Below are positions 1-6,822 of a stretch of 44,178 nt of DNA, piece after piece. Origin of the DNA: a virus; IMG/VR virus record IMGVR_UViG_3300030522_000008, positions 1 to 44,178 of that record; one strand, written 5' to 3'. The notes under the pieces were generated by a model. The model did not search any database, was not told where the DNA came from, and worked only from the letters and a program-made list of their open reading frames with translations. The position numbers and the translations under genes were made by a program. Each line of letters starts with the position of its first letter. The stretch's first letter is position 1.

Positions 1-49
1 ATCGCCCCCTCTCCCCCCTACTACAAAGCTTGGTACAAAGTCCGGGACG
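1..49. other. C-rich left genome end (possible cos side)
   Basis: The first 20 bases are almost pure C with two short T interruptions, followed by non-coding sequence up to the first promoter. The right end of the window carries a G-rich run (about 44133-44154) that is roughly its complement. HNH nuclease and terminase genes flank the join if the ends are united. This is what a cohesive-end junction of an actinophage commonly looks like, but no overhang can be deduced from the sequence alone. Confidence 0.4.
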
Positions 50-78
50 TTGCACAGCGTTACGCGCCGAGCTATAGG
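50..78 (+). promoter_or_regulatory. Left-end promoter of the virion operon
   Basis: A -35 box TTGCAC (50-55), a 17-bp spacer and a -10 box TATAGG (73-78) are seen. The -10 ends 8 nt before the ATG at 87, so the mRNA would be leaderless or nearly so. The same TTGCAC box pairs with TATAGT before the leftward gene starting at 36401. This would be the first promoter of the rightward operon. Confidence 0.65.
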
Positions 79-86
79 ATGGGGAC

Positions 87-134
87 ATGAGCCTTCCGTT
101 CGAGTCGCCAGCCGATGATCTATCAGGAAAGTAA
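87..134 (+). CDS. 15-codon upstream ORF overlapping the methyltransferase start
   Basis: The ATG lies 8 nt behind the -10 hexamer and encodes MSLPFESPADDLSGK before TAA. It overlaps the next start (115) by 20 nt in another frame. It may be a leader peptide whose translation delivers ribosomes to the ATG at 115, which has no Shine-Dalgarno of its own. Alternatively it is the true N-terminus of the methyltransferase, separated by a frameshift or a one-base sequencing error near 119-123: dropping one base there would read ...PADDYQESKW. Function unknown. Confidence 0.35.
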   Translation: MSLPFESPADDLSGK

Positions 135-660
135 GTGGACCCGGCCGCGAGAGTGGTGTCCGCATCCGGAGTGGTGGACGTCCACCGATCCCCAGTCCAC
201 GGAGTTCGAGGTGAGTGACCTCGTGGCCGGGTTCGTGCGCGCGCTCCAGCCGGAATACGTGATCGAGACCGGAACGTGCATCGGCCAGACTGCCTCGGCC
301 ATCGGCTACGCGCTCAAGGTGAACGGGCACGGCCGCCTGGACACGCTGGAGACCGAACATGACCGGGCCGAGCACTCGCGCGACGTTTGCAAGGACCTTC
401 CGGTCTCGGTCTTCGAGATCTCCTCCCTGGAGTTCGAGCCGACCGGCCCGGTGGACTTCGCCTGGCTGGACTCGCGTCTGGATCTGCGCATTCCGGAGTA
501 TGAGCGGTACCGTCCGTGGATGACTCCGGGAGCGATCGTGGGATTTCACGACACGGCGCCGCACCACGGCCCGTTCGGCGACGATATCGAGGCCTTGCCC
601 GGTCTCCGGGCCATCCGGCTGAGGACTCCCCGGGGCGTGACGTTCGGCCAGGTGTTGTGA
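115..660 (+). CDS. Class I SAM-dependent methyltransferase-like protein
   Basis: The 181-aa protein has a Rossmann-type methyltransferase layout. Motif I-like VIETGTCIGQTA (residues 49-60) would bind S-adenosylmethionine. An acidic strand end, DTLETEHD (76-83), corresponds to motif II, VDFAWLDS (113-120) to motif IV, and HDT follows at 145-147. The family resembles the Methyltransf_24 group often found with glycosyltransferases. The substrate is unknown. With a glycosyltransferase in the same operon, methylation of a virion glycan is one inference. The ATG at 115 lacks a Shine-Dalgarno and is reached from the ORF at 87. Its stop overlaps the next start (TGATG). Confidence 0.7.
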   Translation: MIYQESKWTRPREWCPHPEWWTSTDPQSTEFEVSDLVAGFVRALQPEYVIETGTCIGQTASAIGYALKVNGHGRLDTLETEHDRAEHSRDVCKDLPVSVFEISSLEFEPTGPVDFAWLDSRLDLRIPEYERYRPWMTPGAIVGFHDTAPHHGPFGDDIEALPGLRAIRLRTPRGVTFGQVL

Positions 661-995
661 TGGAACGCAACGCGCGCGTGCTCGCGCTCAAGACCGAAGC
701 CGGCCGGCTGAAGGATCGGCTCGACACCATGCAACGCCAGCTGGAAGGCGACCAGGACGCTTGGTGGCACATCACGACCAACCTGCCCGAGACGGTGGCC
801 GAGGTGACGGTGGACAAGGTGCTGGCCGAGGCGCGTCAGACCGCCCTGGCGTTGGCCACCGTGGTCAAGACCCTGGACGCGCTGGAGGGCCAGGAGAAGC
901 CGACGACCGCCGCGGTGACCGATGCCGCGGATGAGGTGAAGCGCAAGCGCGAGGACAAGCTCAAGCAGGCTCGGATGCGTGCCGGGACGCTATAG
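660..995 (+). CDS. Small charged coiled-coil protein, possible small terminase
   Basis: The 111-aa protein starts at the ATG sharing bases with the preceding TGA (a GTG lies just upstream at 657). It is Lys/Arg/Glu-rich and predicted mostly helical, with heptad-like stretches at residues 4-26 and 50-75 and a basic C-terminus (KRKREDKLKQ). I do not recognise a named domain. Position upstream of the large terminase, length and basic helical character would suit a DNA-binding small terminase subunit, but three genes and an RNA unit intervene, so this is only a guess. Confidence 0.6.
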   Translation: MERNARVLALKTEAGRLKDRLDTMQRQLEGDQDAWWHITTNLPETVAEVTVDKVLAEARQTALALATVVKTLDALEGQEKPTTAAVTDAADEVKRKREDKLKQARMRAGTL

Positions 996-996
996 T
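991..996 (+). promoter_or_regulatory. -10 box TATAGT for a leaderless mRNA
   Basis: TATAGT is followed by 6 nt and then the ATG at 1003, the geometry of an actinobacterial leaderless start. It lies within the last codons of the preceding gene. I see no convincing -35 hexamer 16-18 bp upstream. Confidence 0.55.
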
Positions 997-1002
997 CCGG
1001 GA

Positions 1003-1464
1003 ATGATGAAACTCAAGGCATTGCTGGTCAGTCTGCTCATGGCGCTCGGACTGACCGGATTCGCGACGCCGGCCCAAGCTGATCCCGTATCTGACTACAT
1101 CAGCCACTACTCGACAGTGGTGACCGTTGCCGCCGATCGAGCCTATGCGCAGCAGCGTTCCGCGGATTGTGAACCCTCTGCCAGTCTCGGACATCTGTTC
1201 TGCCTGTACCGGTCATGGGACTATGCCACGAACCAGCCGGCCGTGTGGTCTGAGGGTTATTTTGAGACCAATCCACGCAACACCTGTATCGGTGTGCAGA
1301 CCGGTGACGACGCCTCGTTCTTCAACGACACCCGTTTCGTGTGGTGGCTGTTCAACACGTTTACCTGCGGCGGTTCGCACCGCACGGCGTACCCGCACAC
1401 GGCAGCTCAGATCTTCCCTACTGGAAGCGTGCACGCAGTGATGCGGACATCGGCCCTTGGGTAG
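1003..1464 (+). CDS. Secreted Cys-rich protein, possible I36-type inhibitor fold
   Basis: The 153-aa protein begins with a clear Sec signal peptide: MMKLK, a hydrophobic core (LLVSLLMALGLTGF) and a cleavage site after ATPAQA. The mature part holds four Cys in two pairs and a DCEP...FCLYRSWDY segment. That segment recalls the start of family I36 peptidase-inhibitor/crystallin-like secreted proteins of Streptomyces. The match is from memory and weak. The start is fixed by the TATAGT box 6 nt upstream and by the signal peptide. A secreted protein at the left end of a virion operon is unusual. It could act on the host surface, or on competing phages or proteases. Confidence 0.65.
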   Translation: MMKLKALLVSLLMALGLTGFATPAQADPVSDYISHYSTVVTVAADRAYAQQRSADCEPSASLGHLFCLYRSWDYATNQPAVWSEGYFETNPRNTCIGVQTGDDASFFNDTRFVWWLFNTFTCGGSHRTAYPHTAAQIFPTGSVHAVMRTSALG

Positions 1465-1472
1465 GCTATAGT
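1444..1472 (+). promoter_or_regulatory. Leaderless promoter of the KOW-like gene
   Basis: A -35 CGGACA (1444-1449), 17-bp spacer and -10 TATAGT (1467-1472) end 6 nt before the ATG at 1479. The 21 bases from 1464 to 1484 match 41661-41681 at 20 positions, including the start codon of an unrelated gene, so this is a duplicated promoter cassette. Confidence 0.6.
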
Positions 1473-1478
1473 GTAGCT

Positions 1479-1796
1479 ATGACTGACAAGAGCGAGGTAC
1501 TTGTGTTCAAGACCGGCGACGAGATTTCCATCATGCGCGGTAAGCACCGCGGCGCCACGGCCACCGTGGTGGACTACTCTGCCGGGCCGGCCGAGTATGC
1601 AGTCCAGTTCGCGGACGGAAGTTTCGGCGTGATCAACGCCGTGAACGTCCGCGTCCCGGACGAGCCCAGCATCACGGCCAGCGAGTTGGCCTCGGCGTTC
1701 GGCACAGATGCCGGGAACGTCCCGGATCAGGTCTGGGTGCGGATGGAGGCCCTGGCTCCCGGCATCACCGACAGGATCGTCCTCGTGCAGGTCTGA
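1479..1796 (+). CDS. KOW-motif-like small protein
   Basis: The 105-aa product has an N-terminal SH3-like/KOW pattern: FKTGDEISIMRGKHRG followed by ATVVDY and an AVQFADGS strand (residues about 9-50). KOW modules bind RNA or ribosomal proteins in NusG-type factors. The C-terminal half has no recognised motif. The start is set by the -10 box with 6-nt spacing. A nucleic-acid-binding or transcription-related role is an inference from the fold. Confidence 0.6.
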   Translation: MTDKSEVLVFKTGDEISIMRGKHRGATATVVDYSAGPAEYAVQFADGSFGVINAVNVRVPDEPSITASELASAFGTDAGNVPDQVWVRMEALAPGITDRIVLVQV

Positions 1797-1804
1797 TCCA
1801 CGCG

Positions 1805-1810
1805 TACTAT
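1805..1810 (+). promoter_or_regulatory. -10 box TACTAT placing the start of a non-coding RNA
   Basis: TACTAT is followed by 6 nt, so transcription would start near 1817. That is the first base of a 13-bp closing helix (1817-1829 with 1959-1971). The -35 region is not consensus, so the call rests on position. Confidence 0.45.
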
Positions 1811-1816
1811 CAATCT

Positions 1817-1971
1817 CGCGTTGGCGGAGGTTGCGGTCGGGTACTAGGGCAGGTTCCCTAAACGTGCTGGCGAGTCGAAAGCTGGGTGATGGTTCCTTCG
1901 GGAGCCTGAGGATCGGCGTTCGGTCGTGACTTAAGAACGAGGCGACGCTACGCGCCTACTCCGTCAACGCG
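1817..1971 (+). ncRNA. Structured non-coding RNA, about 155-195 nt, no known family recognised
   Basis: Bases 1817-1829 pair with 1959-1971 in a 13-bp helix with a single G-U pair. Inside lie a 6-bp hairpin capped by a cUUCGg tetraloop (1891-1906), a 5-bp hairpin CGTTC/GAACG (1917-1939) and a small GGG/CCC hairpin near 1847-1858. No long ORF with phage-like codon use crosses it. A -10 box sits just upstream and an intrinsic terminator (1984-2011) just downstream, so it looks like a stand-alone transcription unit. It does not fold as a tRNA and I recognise no family. Its place before the terminase recalls packaging RNA of phi29-like phages, but that is speculation. Confidence 0.6.
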
Positions 1972-1983
1972 CACCACCTCGAC

Positions 1984-2011
1984 CCCCCGGCCCGCGATGG
2001 GCCGGGGGTTT
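1984..2011 (+). terminator. Intrinsic terminator of the RNA unit
   Basis: A perfect 10-bp stem CCCCCGGCCC / GGGCCGGGGG with a 5-nt loop is followed by TTT. It separates the left-end transcripts from the next promoter at 2028. Confidence 0.8.
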
Positions 2012-2027
2012 CCTCTGTCCAGGGGGC

Positions 2028-2057
2028 TTGCTAGCCCTGCTATAGCCGTGCTAGAGT
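2028..2057 (+). promoter_or_regulatory. Promoter with GCTATAGC operator before the terminase
   Basis: The -35 TTGCTA (2028-2033), an 18-bp spacer holding the palindrome GCTATAGC (2039-2046), and -10 TAGAGT (2052-2057) are seen. The same arrangement occurs at 27981-28010 on the other strand. A start near 2064 would give a short leader containing GAGGGAG before the ATG at 2088. It probably drives the main virion operon. Confidence 0.65.
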
Positions 2058-2087
2058 TCTCCCATAACAACTACAGAGGGAGTCGGG

Positions 2088-2240
2088 ATGCGGAAGATCG
2101 TTGTCACGCAGATCAACTGGGACGGCCAGGGGAACGACCGGGCCTTTCCTTACTGGGTGAAGCGGGATCAGGTGGACCTGAAGATCCGGGATATCGAGCG
2201 CGCCTACAACATGGATCACACCACGGTCGAGATCATCTGA
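2088..2240 (+). CDS. 50-aa hypothetical protein upstream of terminase
   Basis: The 50-aa ORF starts MRKIVVTQINWDG and ends HTTVEII. It has a Shine-Dalgarno GAGGGAG about 7 nt before its ATG and phage-like third-position GC. It is the first gene behind the promoter at 2028. No motif is recognised. The terminase follows after a hairpin. Confidence 0.65.
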   Translation: MRKIVVTQINWDGQGNDRAFPYWVKRDQVDLKIRDIERAYNMDHTTVEII

Positions 2241-2246
2241 TCACTC

Positions 2247-2279
2247 CACCCCCGGTCACGTACGCTGTGACCGGGGGTG
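2247..2279 (+). promoter_or_regulatory. Hairpin masking the terminase ribosome-binding site
   Basis: A perfect 13-bp stem CACCCCCGGTCAC / GTGACCGGGGGTG with a 7-nt loop has no U-tract. Its 3' arm contains GGGGGTG, the only Shine-Dalgarno for the terminase ATG at 2284 (4 nt away). Folding would hide the site, so terminase translation may be attenuated or depend on ribosomes leaving the upstream gene. It could also act as a weak terminator. Confidence 0.55.
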
Positions 2280-2283
2280 ATCC

Positions 2284-3951
2284 ATGTCCGACGTCATGGA
2301 ACGGACCGGCGGGGCCCTGCTCACGCCGACCGGCGACCGCCTGCTCCTGCCGGACGGGACGTTCTGGCAGCCACAGTTCGTGCCGATTGAGCGCGCGCTA
2401 CCGCGGATCGCGCTGGCCCCCCGCTCGTTCGCCTTCAGTTCCGGGTTCGAGGCCATCGACCTGGCCGAGTCCGCCGGCTTGATTCTGGACGATTGGCAGA
2501 AGCTGTGCCTTATCCTCGGCCTCGGAGAGACCGAGCTAGGTCGGTGGGCGTCCTCGCTGGTGGCCCTGATTGTGGCCAGGCAGAATGGGAAGGGTTCGAT
2601 CCTGGAGGCCCTGGAGCTCTTCTGGCTGTTCGGCACCGGAGAGAAGCTGATCGGCCACAGTGCACACGAGTACAAGACGGCGTTGGAGGCGTTCCGCCGA
2701 GTCCTGTTTTTGATCGAAAACACGGATTCGTTGCGCAAGAAGGTCAAGAAGGTGATCAATGCCAACGGCGAGGAGGGCATCGAACTCCTGACCGGGCAGC
2801 GACTTCGCTTCATGGCTCGATCCAAGGGTGCCGGCCGCGGGTTCACCTTCTATAAGCTCGTCTGGGACGAGGCGTACGCGCTGACCCGGGAACAGCAGGA
2901 TGCGCAGTTGCCCACCATGAGCGCGGTCCCCAACCCGCAGATCTGGGTGACATCCTCGCCGCCACTCACCAGCGAATCTGGTGCCGTTCTCTTTCAGTTG
3001 CGCCAGCAGGCGGCAGCTCTGGGCAAATTGTTGACCTTCCTGGATTATGGCCTGGAGGGTTCGCTGGACAAGCTGGACCTGATCGACCTGGACGATCACG
3101 AGGGTTGGAAGCTGAGCAATCCGGCCGAGGCCGTAGGTCGCATCACCCTGGACGTGATGGAGCGCGAGCGAGCCGCGATGGGTGATACCGGGTTCGCGCG
3201 CGAGCGGCTCTGCGTGTGGCCCCCCGACCTCACCCAGGGGTTCGGGGTCATCACCCAGGAGCAATGGAACCTCTTGTTGGATCAGTACTCCGGCACTGAG
3301 AACTATGAGGGCCTCCCCGCGACCCCGGAGTACTGGCCGGAACCGTCCCTGCCGATCTCGGACATGCGCTATCAGGTTCCGCCTACCCGACTGCTCGGCC
3401 GGCCCTGCATTGCGGTGCACGTGGGCCCGCGGGCCGGTGGCCGCGCCACTGGAGCTATCGGGGTGGCGCAGGAACGGTTCGACGGGCGCCGGCATATCGA
3501 GCTGATCAAGCAGGGCCGTGGGACCGACTGGCTCATCTTCGATCTCGTCAAGCTCCACCTTGCTACCGGCGGCCTGATCGTCATCGACCCCGGCTCACCG
3601 GCGGGTTCCATCCTGGCGGATCTAGAGCAGGCACTACGTGCGGCAGGCCTGGAACCGGACGAGGCTCTGATCAAGATGCAGGCTCGGGACGTCGCTCAGG
3701 CGTTCGGCATGATATACGATGCGGCCAGCAGTGCCACTGAGGAAACGCGCTCCGTGGTCCACCTCGGCCAGTCCGAATTGACGTTAGCCGTGGGAGGCGC
3801 CGTGACCCGGAAGATTGGCGATGGCCTTGCCTGGGACGCCGCAGCATCGACCACGGACATCACGGGACTGATCAGCGTGACCTACGCCCTTTGGGGTCTA
3901 GCCAAGGCGCCCGAGCCCGTAGAGGACGAACCGCTGGTGGTCTGGGCATGA
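2284..3951 (+). CDS. terL: Terminase large subunit
   Basis: This 555-aa packaging motor ATPase/nuclease pumps DNA into proheads. The ATPase half shows a Walker A variant ARQNGKG (98-104), Walker B LVWDEA (192-197) and coupling motif TSSP (223-226). The nuclease half keeps Asp435 (VIDPGSP) and the GLAWDA...TDI segment (Asp518, Asp525) typical of actinophage terminases. The first nuclease acid, usually Asp in a V/D-x-S/G-P strand, appears as His379 (AVHVGPRAGG). The gene overlaps the portal start by 4 bp (ATGA). The ribosome-binding site lies inside a hairpin. Confidence 0.95.
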   Translation: MSDVMERTGGALLTPTGDRLLLPDGTFWQPQFVPIERALPRIALAPRSFAFSSGFEAIDLAESAGLILDDWQKLCLILGLGETELGRWASSLVALIVARQNGKGSILEALELFWLFGTGEKLIGHSAHEYKTALEAFRRVLFLIENTDSLRKKVKKVINANGEEGIELLTGQRLRFMARSKGAGRGFTFYKLVWDEAYALTREQQDAQLPTMSAVPNPQIWVTSSPPLTSESGAVLFQLRQQAAALGKLLTFLDYGLEGSLDKLDLIDLDDHEGWKLSNPAEAVGRITLDVMERERAAMGDTGFARERLCVWPPDLTQGFGVITQEQWNLLLDQYSGTENYEGLPATPEYWPEPSLPISDMRYQVPPTRLLGRPCIAVHVGPRAGGRATGAIGVAQERFDGRRHIELIKQGRGTDWLIFDLVKLHLATGGLIVIDPGSPAGSILADLEQALRAAGLEPDEALIKMQARDVAQAFGMIYDAASSATEETRSVVHLGQSELTLAVGGAVTRKIGDGLAWDAAASTTDITGLISVTYALWGLAKAPEPVEDEPLVVWA

Positions 3952-5453
3952 GTGTTGGCCAGGAACTCGCCCGGTTCGGTCGGGAGCTGATTGGCCGCTC
4001 GTCTACCGAAGTAGTCCGGCATCGCGGGATAGTGCCAGACATCGAACGTTTCGGAGACGGGTCATTCCAGGCGTTCGCTGACATGTATCTGCGCTACCAG
4101 GGCCAGACCTATCAGCCCAGCTATACGACCACCTATGCAGGCCAGAAAGTCGAACCGGTCCAGGACACATTCCTGGGCTACGTCCAGGGGGCCTACAAAG
4201 CCAATGGCATCATATTTGCGGTGAGCATGGCCCGTGCGCGCCCGTTCTCCGAAGTGACGTTCAAATTCCGGCGCAAGAGAGATTCCGGCGGTGGCCCGGA
4301 CCTTCGGACCAAGTCTGCCCTGGACATCCTGGAGACCCCCTGGCCGGGTGGCACCAGTCAGACCCTGCTCCTGCGTGCGGAACAGGACATTACCGGTGCA
4401 GGTACCGCCTTCTGGGCGCGCGAAGACGGTTTCGGGAACAATGCTGACCGGCTCCGACGATTGCGGCCCGACTGGTGCGAGTTCATTCTCACCGCCCCGC
4501 CGGATCAGGCGGTGGCCTCAGACATTGTGGGGATCAAATACACCGCGGGTGGGCCCTGGAGTGGTGGCCCGACCAAGCTGTATCTGGTGACCGGTAACCC
4601 GGAGACCTCCGAGGCAGCCTTCTGGGCGCCCATTCCGGACCCCGACGCGCAATTCCGTGGCATGTCCTGGCTCACTCCGGTAATCGAGGAGTTCAAGGCG
4701 GACAAGGCTGCCACCACCCATAAGCTGAAGTTCTTTGAGAATGCGGCCACCCCCAATTTGTCCGTTTCCCTGAAGGAATCGGTCAGCCCGGAGAAATTCA
4801 AGGCTTTTGTACAACAAATGAATGATGCCTCTGTGGGTGTGGACCAGGCGTATAAAACGCTGTACACCGGCGGTGGGGCCGACGTCCGGGTCATCGGTGC
4901 GGACATGCGCCAGCTGGACTTCGCCATCACCCAGGGCCATGGGGAGACACGAGTTGCTGCCGCCGGCGGCGTACCGCCGATCATTGTGGGCCTGTCCGAA
5001 GGTCTCCAGGCTGCCACCTACTCCAATTACGGCCAGGCGAAGCGCGCCTACGGTGACCTGTTCCTGCGTTCGCAGTGGCGTTCGTTCTGCGGGGCGATCG
5101 CACCACTGGTGGACGTGCCCAAGGACTCCCGGCTCTGGTATGACGCATCCGATGTGGCGTTCCTGCGCGAGGATCAGACGGATATCGCGACTCGGCAATC
5201 CACCGAGATGGGCACCATGAGTGCCGGTATCGCGGCCGGCTACACGCCGGACAGCGTCACCGCCGCAGTGATAGCCGACGACTGGTCGAAACTGGAGCAT
5301 TCCGGGATGGTCTCCGTGCAGCTTCAGCCCCCGGGATCGGAAGCAGGTGCGCCGGGAGCGGATCCGAACGCCGTTCCCGAGCCCGATGCGGCCGAGGTGG
5401 ATCCGGCCGCGGATACCTCCTTGGCTGGTGCCCTCGATCAGATCGGAGCTTGA
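3948..5453 (+). CDS. Portal protein
   Basis: The 501-aa protein starts at the ATGA junction with terminase. It forms the dodecameric ring through which DNA enters the capsid. Length, the N-terminal AFADMYLRYQGQTYQ region, the central KLKFFENAATPNLSVS segment and GVPPIIVGLSEGLQAATYSN match HK97-type (Phage_portal, PF04860) portals. The last about 60 residues are Pro/Ala/acidic and probably disordered. Its place between terminase and prohead protease is canonical. Confidence 0.92.
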   Translation: MSVGQELARFGRELIGRSSTEVVRHRGIVPDIERFGDGSFQAFADMYLRYQGQTYQPSYTTTYAGQKVEPVQDTFLGYVQGAYKANGIIFAVSMARARPFSEVTFKFRRKRDSGGGPDLRTKSALDILETPWPGGTSQTLLLRAEQDITGAGTAFWAREDGFGNNADRLRRLRPDWCEFILTAPPDQAVASDIVGIKYTAGGPWSGGPTKLYLVTGNPETSEAAFWAPIPDPDAQFRGMSWLTPVIEEFKADKAATTHKLKFFENAATPNLSVSLKESVSPEKFKAFVQQMNDASVGVDQAYKTLYTGGGADVRVIGADMRQLDFAITQGHGETRVAAAGGVPPIIVGLSEGLQAATYSNYGQAKRAYGDLFLRSQWRSFCGAIAPLVDVPKDSRLWYDASDVAFLREDQTDIATRQSTEMGTMSAGIAAGYTPDSVTAAVIADDWSKLEHSGMVSVQLQPPGSEAGAPGADPNAVPEPDAAEVDPAADTSLAGALDQIGA

Positions 5454-5456
5454 CCC

Positions 5457-6053
5457 GTGGCATATACCGAGGCACTGCACAAACGCGGTACCGGCGCGCA
5501 GGGCGGACAGTTCGTCACCAAGGGGGCCGGCGGTCAGACCCAGACTTCAGGCCACATCGGCTATGACGGCAAGGGCCGCGGGACCGGCTACGGCGCCCCG
5601 GGCGGGGACAAGAACGTCGCCGCACTCCAGAAAGAGCTGAACCGGCTCGGCATCGTGGACGGCCAGGGCAATCAGCTGAAGGTCGACGGCAAGTTCGGTC
5701 CGAAGACCACGGCCGCGGTACGCCGACTCCAGCAGCGCCTCGGGTTGACGGTGGACGGGAAGGTAACTCCGGCACTCCTGGCCAAGTTGAAGAAGCTGAA
5801 GCCCAGTCAGCACGATCAGCACGCCATGCACGTCCGCCATCAGGCCGCCCAGCACAAGCAGCACACCGCACATCAGGCGCACCTGGCGCACCAACAGCAC
5901 GAGGCGAACAAGCCGAAACCTGCCAGGAAAGCCGCTCCGGCGAAGCGCCGGCAGCCCCGGGCTCGAACCGGGATGGGTGCTAACCCCAACGCGCAGCATC
6001 CGAGCAAGGCCGACCGGGCGCGCGCGGCCCGCAAACAGAACATCGGGAGTTAG
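5457..6053 (+). CDS. Head-module protein with peptidoglycan-binding domain
   Basis: The 198-aa protein starts with GTG. Residues 1-50 are Gly-rich (EALHKRGTGAQGGQF), a start also seen in other capsid-module proteins. Residues about 53-112 are a PG_binding_1 repeat: VAALQKELNRLGI, DGKFGPKTTAAVRRLQQ and LTVDGKVTPALLAKL. A His/Gln-rich tract (118-150) and a basic Pro/Lys/Arg tail follow. Such domains normally sit in wall hydrolases. Between portal and protease, the product could be an internal head protein or a wall-contact factor. The domain call is firm and the role unknown. Confidence 0.8.
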   Translation: MAYTEALHKRGTGAQGGQFVTKGAGGQTQTSGHIGYDGKGRGTGYGAPGGDKNVAALQKELNRLGIVDGQGNQLKVDGKFGPKTTAAVRRLQQRLGLTVDGKVTPALLAKLKKLKPSQHDQHAMHVRHQAAQHKQHTAHQAHLAHQQHEANKPKPARKAAPAKRRQPRARTGMGANPNAQHPSKADRARAARKQNIGS

Positions 6054-6060
6054 GAGAGCC

Positions 6061-6822
6061 ATGAGTGAGCAACTGATCTCCCGGTGGGTCGCCATCGACG
6101 ACTTCGATATCAAGCGCGACCGCAAGGGGCGTGAGGTCACCGCCTACGCGACGTTCTTCGGTCAGCCGTCGGAGATCCGGGACAAGCACGGCCACTACTG
6201 GGAAGAGATCAACCGGGCAGCGTTCAACCGGACGATCGGGCACGGGATCGGCCGCGTGCAGGTCTATTACAACCACGGGTATGACCTGTCCGGCAGGCCC
6301 AATATCCTCGGCGCCGTGCCGATCGCCACCCCGGTGGACATTCGCCCCGACGGCAAAGGCTTGATCACCATTTCCCGGTACAACGACGGGCAGGTGGCGG
6401 ACGCCGTTCTGGCCGCGTGGGAAGGTGGCCAGATTCGCGGCCAGTCGTTCAACGGCAGGGTCTTCCAAGACCGGAAGCTTCCGGAGCGCGAGGGCATCCC
6501 GCACATCGAGCGGATGGAGCTGGGCCTGAAGGAATACGGCCCGACCCCCGCGCCGGCGTACGACGGAGACGGTCTGGTCATGATCAGATCACAGGATGAT
6601 CTGGCAGAGCTGGTCAGGTCTATGATCCAGGACATAGCCGCGGGTACGCACAACGCCTCACCCGACGGCAGCGACAACGGCGGGACGCCACCCGGACCCC
6701 CCGCCGGCACCGAGACGGACCCGACCACCGGTCACTCCGATCGAATCATCCGCGCGCGTCGCAACTACAACACGATGCGCGCACGTGAATTGGGAGTGAT
6801 CAAGGATGCCGAGGCGTCGTAG
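6061..6822 (+). CDS. HK97-type prohead protease
   Basis: The 253-aa serine protease (family S78) matures the capsid by removing the delta domain of the major capsid protein. It shows RDRKGREVTAYATFFG, the catalytic His in YYNHG (His72) and the Ser in RGQSFNG (Ser129), followed by ERMELGLKEYGPTPAPAY, typical of the family. The start is the ATG after GGAGAG. The last about 80 residues are low-complexity. It overlaps the capsid gene by 17 bp, suggesting coupled translation. Confidence 0.92.
   Translation: MSEQLISRWVAIDDFDIKRDRKGREVTAYATFFGQPSEIRDKHGHYWEEINRAAFNRTIGHGIGRVQVYYNHGYDLSGRPNILGAVPIATPVDIRPDGKGLITISRYNDGQVADAVLAAWEGGQIRGQSFNGRVFQDRKLPEREGIPHIERMELGLKEYGPTPAPAYDGDGLVMIRSQDDLAELVRSMIQDIAAGTHNASPDGSDNGGTPPGPPAGTETDPTTGHSDRIIRARRNYNTMRARELGVIKDAEAS

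Noticed and set aside
2536-3558. 340-aa antisense ORF across terminase
   Set aside because: A shadow of GC-rich coding on the other strand; terminase motifs are unequivocal.
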